The notes beneath the pieces are model-generated. The model made no database searches, was not told where the DNA came from, and worked only from the letters and a program-made list of their open reading frames with translations. Below are positions 13,297 through 17,733 of a stretch of 20,510 nt of DNA, in pieces. Made by a program: the position numbers and the translations under genes. The stretch lies in IMG/VR virus record IMGVR_UViG_3300010158_000388, positions 1-20,510 of that record. One strand, 5' to 3'. Numbering within the stretch: the first letter of the stretch is position 1; the number at the start of each line of letters is the position of its first letter. The stretch comes from a virus.

Positions 13297-14424
13297 TTAT
13301 TTGGTTGTTGCTACGTCGTCAGATTCTACTTCATCTTCATCGTCAGTTAGTTCATCGGTTGAGTCTTGATTAACTCCATACTTCCATTCTGTGAGCATCT
13401 TTGCTTCGATTTCTGGAATAATACTCTCCCAAAATACTGCATCATCTTGAAAGGACTTTGCATACCCCATCTTCTTCCCCTTATACACATATGTAGAACC
13501 CGTTTGTTCCATAACCCCCATACCAACTGCTATTTCCAATAAACCATAGTATTTATCAAGTCCTGTATTGAATGATAAATAAATATCACCCTCAAGATAT
13601 TGTTTAATAAATCGGTTCTTTGCAGTCAATGCTCTAATAACAATACCAACATAGTTTCTTTGCAATGTTGCTAATTGATCCTTACCTTTAGAGTCTGCTT
13701 CTTTAATAGGCTTTCGCATTAACTGTACACTAATACTCGGCATATACACACATGCTTTGCCGCCTGGCATAGTCTTTACTAACGATGGATGCAATTCACC
13801 AGGATTATCATATAAATGGTTAGTAAAAATAATTGGCGTCTTTGTCAGTGCACTTAACTGCGTAGCCGTTCGCAATAATGATTTAATTGCTCGTGCCCTT
13901 GTACCCATATCCATACTTGAAGATTCTTTCTCCATCCGATTTGATTCCATTTGACTCTCTAAATTACCCAAAGAATCGACTGCAATAATAAATTTGCCTT
14001 CTAGTCCCTTTTCTTTTACATTTGTTAAGAATTTAAAGATATCATTTCGGCATTTCTCAATATTGAATGTTGGAATATATTTTACTTTGCTCGTATCTAA
14101 TCCTAGACGTTCTGCGCCTTCGCAATCAATAGCATTTTCTGTATCAAAAATTACTGGAATTAACCCTTTGCGTTGAGCAGATGCAAGAATTTGTTGCACG
14201 AAAAATGACTTACCTACCATGCTCTCACCGTATAGCATTGTTACACGGCCCTTGGGAATACCACCGTTTTTAATTTTACCAGAAATAATAGCATTTAGTA
14301 CATAACTACCAGTATCGATCCAGTCATCATCGCCAACAATTGATAGAGTAGAGTTCTTAAGAAAACAAGCATATGGATTATTTTCATCTAAAATACTCAG
14401 AGCTGACATTATATCTTTATTCAT
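13297..14424 (-). CDS. uvsX: recombinase UvsX (RecA family)
   Basis: A 375-residue RecA-family strand-exchange protein; T4 UvsX has 391. It shows Walker A GESMVGKS (66-73), the catalytic glutamate segment FDTENAID (E96), Walker B FIIAVDSLG (D150), an L1-like stretch with the METhionine-rich SSSMDMGTRARAIKSLLR, and KTPIIFTNHLYDN. The acidic C-terminal tail (DELTDDEDEVESDD) is typical of phage UvsX and modulates interaction with gp32-coated DNA. It would drive recombination-dependent replication with gp32. The gene begins a transcription unit just after a terminator hairpin, with GGAAA 17 bases before the ATG. Confidence 0.93.
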   Translation of the reverse strand: MNKDIMSALSILDENNPYACFLKNSTLSIVGDDDWIDTGSYVLNAIISGKIKNGGIPKGRVTMLYGESMVGKSFFVQQILASAQRKGLIPVIFDTENAIDCEGAERLGLDTSKVKYIPTFNIEKCRNDIFKFLTNVKEKGLEGKFIIAVDSLGNLESQMESNRMEKESSSMDMGTRARAIKSLLRTATQLSALTKTPIIFTNHLYDNPGELHPSLVKTMPGGKACVYMPSISVQLMRKPIKEADSKGKDQLATLQRNYVGIVIRALTAKNRFIKQYLEGDIYLSFNTGLDKYYGLLEIAVGMGVMEQTGSTYVYKGKKMGYAKSFQDDAVFWESIIPEIEAKMLTEWKYGVNQDSTDELTDDEDEVESDDVATTK

Positions 14425-14441
14425 ACGTTTATGATATTATC

Positions 14442-14446
14442 TTTCC
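14442..14446 (-). promoter_or_regulatory. GGAAA box upstream of uvsX
   Basis: AATAAGGAAAGATAATATC on the minus strand places GGAAA 17 bases before the ATG at 14424, directly after a terminator hairpin, so an independent promoter is needed here. This makes the box a good promoter candidate. Confidence 0.5.
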
Positions 14447-14461
14447 TTATTTTTATATAAT

Positions 14462-14496
14462 AAAAGCGCATAAAATTTTTAATTCTATGCGCTTTT
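14462..14496. terminator. strong bidirectional-type terminator hairpin
   Basis: A perfect 11-base-pair stem (AAAAGCGCATA at 14462-14472, TATGCGCTTTT at 14486-14496) with a 13-base loop ends in T-rich sequence on both strands. It lies after the stop of the 115-residue gene and before uvsX, so it probably ends leftward transcripts. A smaller hairpin (ACTCTA 14501-14506 with TAGAGT 14513-14518) lies just upstream in the minus direction. Confidence 0.8.
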
Positions 14497-14518
14497 TCAT
14501 ACTCTATTTTAGTAGAGT

Positions 14519-14866
14519 TTAATCCTCAAATAGCTTAATAATTTGTGGATCAGATGGAGGGATAATTAGAGACTGAGTAAAGACTCGGTCATACTGTTCA
14601 TTAAGCTTTGTCTCTACTTCGAGGTCATTAACAGCAAGAGAAATCTGGCTGAGATTAAACGACCAACTGGTCCCGGTTACCTGGCTACTTGCAGATAAGA
14701 ATTCACGGAAGAACAAAGGGATCAATTGAACCTGCAATTGACCATTTTGAGTCTGAGCAACATGAATCATTGCTGGATCCTTAACTACAAGGTTAGTTTC
14801 ACTACGGCTAATTTCCTGGGCTAGAATAGTCCGCCCAACATTGTCAATAAATACGATTTTTTTCAT
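14519..14866 (-). CDS. small unknown protein between polymerase and uvsX (115 residues)
   Basis: A 115-residue, beta-rich protein (KKIVFIDNVGRTILAQEIS, then LQVQLIPLFFREFL) with an acidic C-terminal end. I recall similar small proteins encoded between gene 43 and uvsX in other marine T4-like phages, but no function. The order here (polymerase C-part, this gene, uvsX) keeps that synteny. It has GGAAA 18 bases before the ATG and a terminator after its stop, so it may be transcribed alone or as the end of the polymerase transcript. Confidence 0.75.
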   Translation of the reverse strand: MKKIVFIDNVGRTILAQEISRSETNLVVKDPAMIHVAQTQNGQLQVQLIPLFFREFLSASSQVTGTSWSFNLSQISLAVNDLEVETKLNEQYDRVFTQSLIIPPSDPQIIKLFED

Positions 14867-14884
14867 CTTGTATATAATAATATG

Positions 14885-14889
14885 TTTCC
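14885..14889 (-). promoter_or_regulatory. GGAAA box upstream of the 115-residue gene
   Basis: AAAGGAAACATATTATTATA on the minus strand places GGAAA 18 bases before the ATG at 14866, in the 38-base gap after the polymerase C-fragment. Confidence 0.45.
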
Positions 14890-14904
14890 TTTATTAATCA
14901 AGAA

Positions 14905-16008
14905 TTAAATTCCAAACAGATCAAACAAATCTGTCTGCACAGCTTCAGATGGCTTTCTAGGTACCCAGTTTACAGCTTCGTAAAATCGTTCTACACAAGA
15001 ATAAACAATTTTATTGAACATCTTCTCTTTGTCTGGTATAAAGATACTTTTTAGTTCTTCAGGAAATTTATACTTAAATGCAATTGCATCAATACCATAC
15101 TTGTTAGGTTTCTCTACGTAAATATACTTGATCTTATCACCATCTGCAATTGATTCGTACTTAGTATCTAGATTTAATTTTTTGAGAATCAAATTATAAA
15201 AGTAAGCTGCTTTAACATGACATGGCATCCGTAATGCAGTTCTAAACTCACTACATTTACTAGCATATTTATCATAATTTCTAATACTAGAAGTAAAAGC
15301 AGTATCTTTAATATCTAGCCTTTTAAATGTATTATATGCATCCATTAAGATTTTATTCGTACTACTCTGAGAGTAAGTAGTAAGCATATTCTCAATAATA
15401 CTCTTTACATATGGTTTAATTGCTCTTGGCATTGTAGTTCTTACTACTTCTACACCAGTATATTTCCACTTATCGCAATTAATCCCTTCATCGTCCAATA
15501 CATGCAAAACATATCGCTTTTTCTCGAGAAATATTCCTGTATCAGCAAGAGACTCGCGCTTAAATAAAAATCGACTATCTTTTGAATTTAATGAACTTTG
15601 CGCCCATTTTGAAATCCCATTATTAATATATTTCTCAATTTTATCTACAACAGAATACGTTTCTTTAGTAATTTTGCCGTTCTCAGAAAAATTTAATTCA
15701 GGTATCTTACTCAAACTAATATATAAACTATCGGTATCCCCGTAAGTCCTTACTTCTGAAGCAGTTATATTCAAATTATAATTTGTATTAATAAATTCCG
15801 CACTTAATTCTGCTGCTTGCTTGATAACAGCCTGACCAGTCAAAGTAATTGATGCTGCAATATCATCATCACCAAAAGAAGCATGCTTGTTTCCGAAGAA
15901 ACCATACACGCTATTAATAAAAACCTTAATACAATGCTGCTTTGTATTAAGCCGCTCAATTTTATCCTTCAGCTCTTTCTGACGAGCTAACAACTGTTCT
16001 TTATTCAT
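14905..16008 (-). CDS. family B DNA polymerase gp43, C-terminal fragment (fingers second helix, palm motif C, thumb)
   Basis: A 367-residue protein holding the second half of the polymerase. It begins with a fingers-like helix (KELKDKIERL), then motif B KVFINSVYGFFGN (28-40) and motif C YGDTDS (89-94, catalytic aspartates), a KKRYVLHV strand and the thumb. It ends in QTDLFDLFGI, a clamp-binding peptide like the C-terminus of T4 gp43. Motif A and the exonuclease are on the separate fragment at 17717-20510, so the two proteins must assemble. There is no intein sequence at this break. Its ATG overlaps the TGA of the TilS-like gene (ATGA), so it is translationally coupled to that gene rather than to its other half. 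TATAATA lies 4 bases before the ATG. Confidence 0.92.
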   Translation of the reverse strand: MNKEQLLARQKELKDKIERLNTKQHCIKVFINSVYGFFGNKHASFGDDDIAASITLTGQAVIKQAAELSAEFINTNYNLNITASEVRTYGDTDSLYISLSKIPELNFSENGKITKETYSVVDKIEKYINNGISKWAQSSLNSKDSRFLFKRESLADTGIFLEKKRYVLHVLDDEGINCDKWKYTGVEVVRTTMPRAIKPYVKSIIENMLTTYSQSSTNKILMDAYNTFKRLDIKDTAFTSSIRNYDKYASKCSEFRTALRMPCHVKAAYFYNLILKKLNLDTKYESIADGDKIKYIYVEKPNKYGIDAIAFKYKFPEELKSIFIPDKEKMFNKIVYSCVERFYEAVNWVPRKPSEAVQTDLFDLFGI

Positions 16009-16664
16009 AATTTATTATAATTTAATTCCTTGATATCTTTTGTGATTAACGAAATACAATGTTTCTTTAGATTTACTTTCTGTTGTTGCATTGATGGAAT
16101 AATTTCTGTTCTAATCCAGTTACGCCTCGATCCTTTAATTTGATTATTAGTTTCATCCTCAGTCACAAAGTCTTTTAAGTGCCCATTCTTCCACCTATTT
16201 ACAAAATTAATAAAATCTTTCTTTTCTGTTAATAAAAAGGGATGAGCAATCTTAAATGTATTGAAGTCTGATACTAATTTAATTGGTCTGTAATTTGCAT
16301 GACCCCTAAAACAATTTAAAATATAACTCTCAACATAATCATCCAGATGATGACCAGTAATTACAATACTATTGTGTGCAATTTCGCCAAAAAATTTTAA
16401 TCGAGCATCTCTACAGCTCTTTTCTGATTTTAAATTCTTTCCATAACCAATATGGTGTTTAATATTTAAATCTTTTACTCTTTTTTCCATTAAATCGTTC
16501 TGTTTACGCAACTTGTGATTAAAATGTAGTGCAGTAACATTATATCCAAGTTTTTGCAAGTAAAAGAAAGCTGCAAGGCTGTCAACTCCCATAGACAGAG
16601 CAACAAAGATCTGTTGTTCTTTACTTTTGAGGCTAATTAAAGAATCTAAATTATTTTTAATCAC
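16005..16664 (-). CDS. TilS-like PP-loop ATPase (tRNA(Ile)-lysidine synthase N-domain type)
   Basis: A 219-residue N-type ATP pyrophosphatase. Motifs are PP-loop LSMGVDS (23-29; the second position is Met where SGG is usual), ALHFNHKLR (45-53), CRDARLKFF (84-92), TGHHLDDYVES (103-113) and RRNWIRTEIIPSM near 180-192, which together point to TilS rather than QueC or GuaA. TilS adds lysine to C34 of tRNA-Ile(CAU). Cellular TilS is about twice as long; this one has only the catalytic domain, so tRNA specificity is open. The start is GTG at 16664 with GGAAA 17 bases before it. Its stop overlaps the polymerase C-fragment start. I see no tRNA gene in the window. Confidence 0.8.
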   Translation of the reverse strand: MIKNNLDSLISLKSKEQQIFVALSMGVDSLAAFFYLQKLGYNVTALHFNHKLRKQNDLMEKRVKDLNIKHHIGYGKNLKSEKSCRDARLKFFGEIAHNSIVITGHHLDDYVESYILNCFRGHANYRPIKLVSDFNTFKIAHPFLLTEKKDFINFVNRWKNGHLKDFVTEDETNNQIKGSRRNWIRTEIIPSMQQQKVNLKKHCISLITKDIKELNYNKL

Positions 16665-16681
16665 ATTTATATTTTAATTTG

Positions 16682-16686
16682 TTTCC
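16682..16686 (-). promoter_or_regulatory. GGAAA box upstream of TilS-like and polymerase C-fragment genes
   Basis: GCAGGAAACAAATTAAAATA on the minus strand places GGAAA 17 bases before the GTG at 16664, inside the 40-base divergent gap, only 5 bases from the oppositely oriented late-type box. Confidence 0.45.
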
Positions 16687-16691
16687 TGCTG

Positions 16692-16699
16692 TCTAAATA
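16692..16699 (+). promoter_or_regulatory. late-promoter-like box TCTAAATA, 5 bases before ATG
   Basis: TCTAAATA ends exactly 5 bases before the ATG at 16705. It differs from T4 TATAAATA only at the second base, and it shares the fixed gap seen at 53 and 11329. Confidence 0.55.
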
Positions 16700-16704
16700 A
16701 TTGA

Positions 16705-17733
16705 ATGATTAGTTTTCTACGTTATTTAACACTTTTGAGGGAGGGCGGGTGGTCTAATGCGATTACTCAAGGTACTATAATACACCCACCATTGATTCGT
16801 AAAATATTAATTGAAATAAAAAAAGTTGTAGCTGATTTTAATCACTGGACAAAAAATAATTATGGGCAATTTCCAATTGAGGTAGACTCCCCACTTGGTA
16901 GTTCTGCATATTATGAGCAAGATGATGAATCTACTGTATACGGTGATATAGATATATTAATAATTACACCCGATGGTAATGAGCGCACTCCAGGACGGTC
17001 ACGATCTTATTGGAACAAATTATTTCAAAGTTTTATTAAAGAAACAAAACCCGAAAATATTCATAGAGATAGTAAAGAAGGTCATCCAATTTTTATCACA
17101 GAGAACAATGAGTGCGTCCAAGTTGATTTACTTTTTTGCACTGAGAAAAATAAAGCCTGGTATAAAGCAAGATTAACCCCTGAGCGAGGATTAAAGGGGG
17201 CCGCTTACGGTAAAATATTTACAGCACTTGGTGACACATTAACTGCCAGCATACAGGATAATGGAGTACAAGTAAAAATATCTTATGGCAAACGAATGAA
17301 TTATGCAAATACTAAATCTAATTACAAAATAGAAGTTATTAGTACAAATATTAGCACTTTTGCATATGATATTTTAATGGCAGAAATAGGTAGTTCTATA
17401 CCCGCAAATGAAATAAAAGTTGACCCGCTGTTGGATCAAAATAGAGGTGTAGATGTTAATAATATTACTGCTCTCAAATTACTTAAAGCTGTAAAGGGTC
17501 TAGGTAAAAGTTTTGAACAAAATAAACTCTTCGGAAAAGGTCATCTTGAGCATATAAAGAGTTTACAAAATTATTATTCCACCTTTATTTCAAAATATGC
17601 CGAGTTAATGGATAGAAATATTGGTTCCTCTAAACGGGATAAAGCAATTGATAAACAAAAGGCAATTAATGATGTAGAGAAAGTTAGAGAAGGTAAAGAT
17701 AGAGTTATTAAGCAGTTTAATTCAATTCCATAG
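16705..17733 (+). CDS. nucleotidyltransferase (Pol beta superfamily), probable late gene
   Basis: A 342-residue protein of the DNA polymerase beta-like nucleotidyltransferase superfamily. It has the GSSAYY helix start (65-70), the metal pair in YGDIDILI (D81/D83) and a third acidic strand CVQVDLLF (D141). This pattern is shared by poly(A) polymerases, CCA-adding enzymes and OAS/CD-NTase-like enzymes; I cannot choose a substrate. The N-terminus MISFLRYLTLLREGG is hydrophobic and contains LRE before Gly, fitting the T4 gp21 rule ([L/I]xE, then a small residue) for removable capsid-targeting peptides. With its late-type promoter and plus-strand position between two polymerase fragments, it may be packaged in the head; this is inference. 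Its 3' end overlaps the convergent polymerase gene by 17 bases. Confidence 0.85.
   Translation: MISFLRYLTLLREGGWSNAITQGTIIHPPLIRKILIEIKKVVADFNHWTKNNYGQFPIEVDSPLGSSAYYEQDDESTVYGDIDILIITPDGNERTPGRSRSYWNKLFQSFIKETKPENIHRDSKEGHPIFITENNECVQVDLLFCTEKNKAWYKARLTPERGLKGAAYGKIFTALGDTLTASIQDNGVQVKISYGKRMNYANTKSNYKIEVISTNISTFAYDILMAEIGSSIPANEIKVDPLLDQNRGVDVNNITALKLLKAVKGLGKSFEQNKLFGKGHLEHIKSLQNYYSTFISKYAELMDRNIGSSKRDKAIDKQKAINDVEKVREGKDRVIKQFNSIP

Noticed and set aside
14453-14500. 15-codon open frame on the minus strand (MKKRIELKILCAFII)
   Set aside because: It coincides with the terminator hairpin, whose perfect stem explains the conservation better; there is no ribosome-binding site.
3548-16686. GGAAA boxes as ordinary Shine-Dalgarno sites
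   Set aside because: The distance of 16-21 bases to the start is roughly double or triple the normal spacing and consistent between genes, which does not fit ribosome binding.
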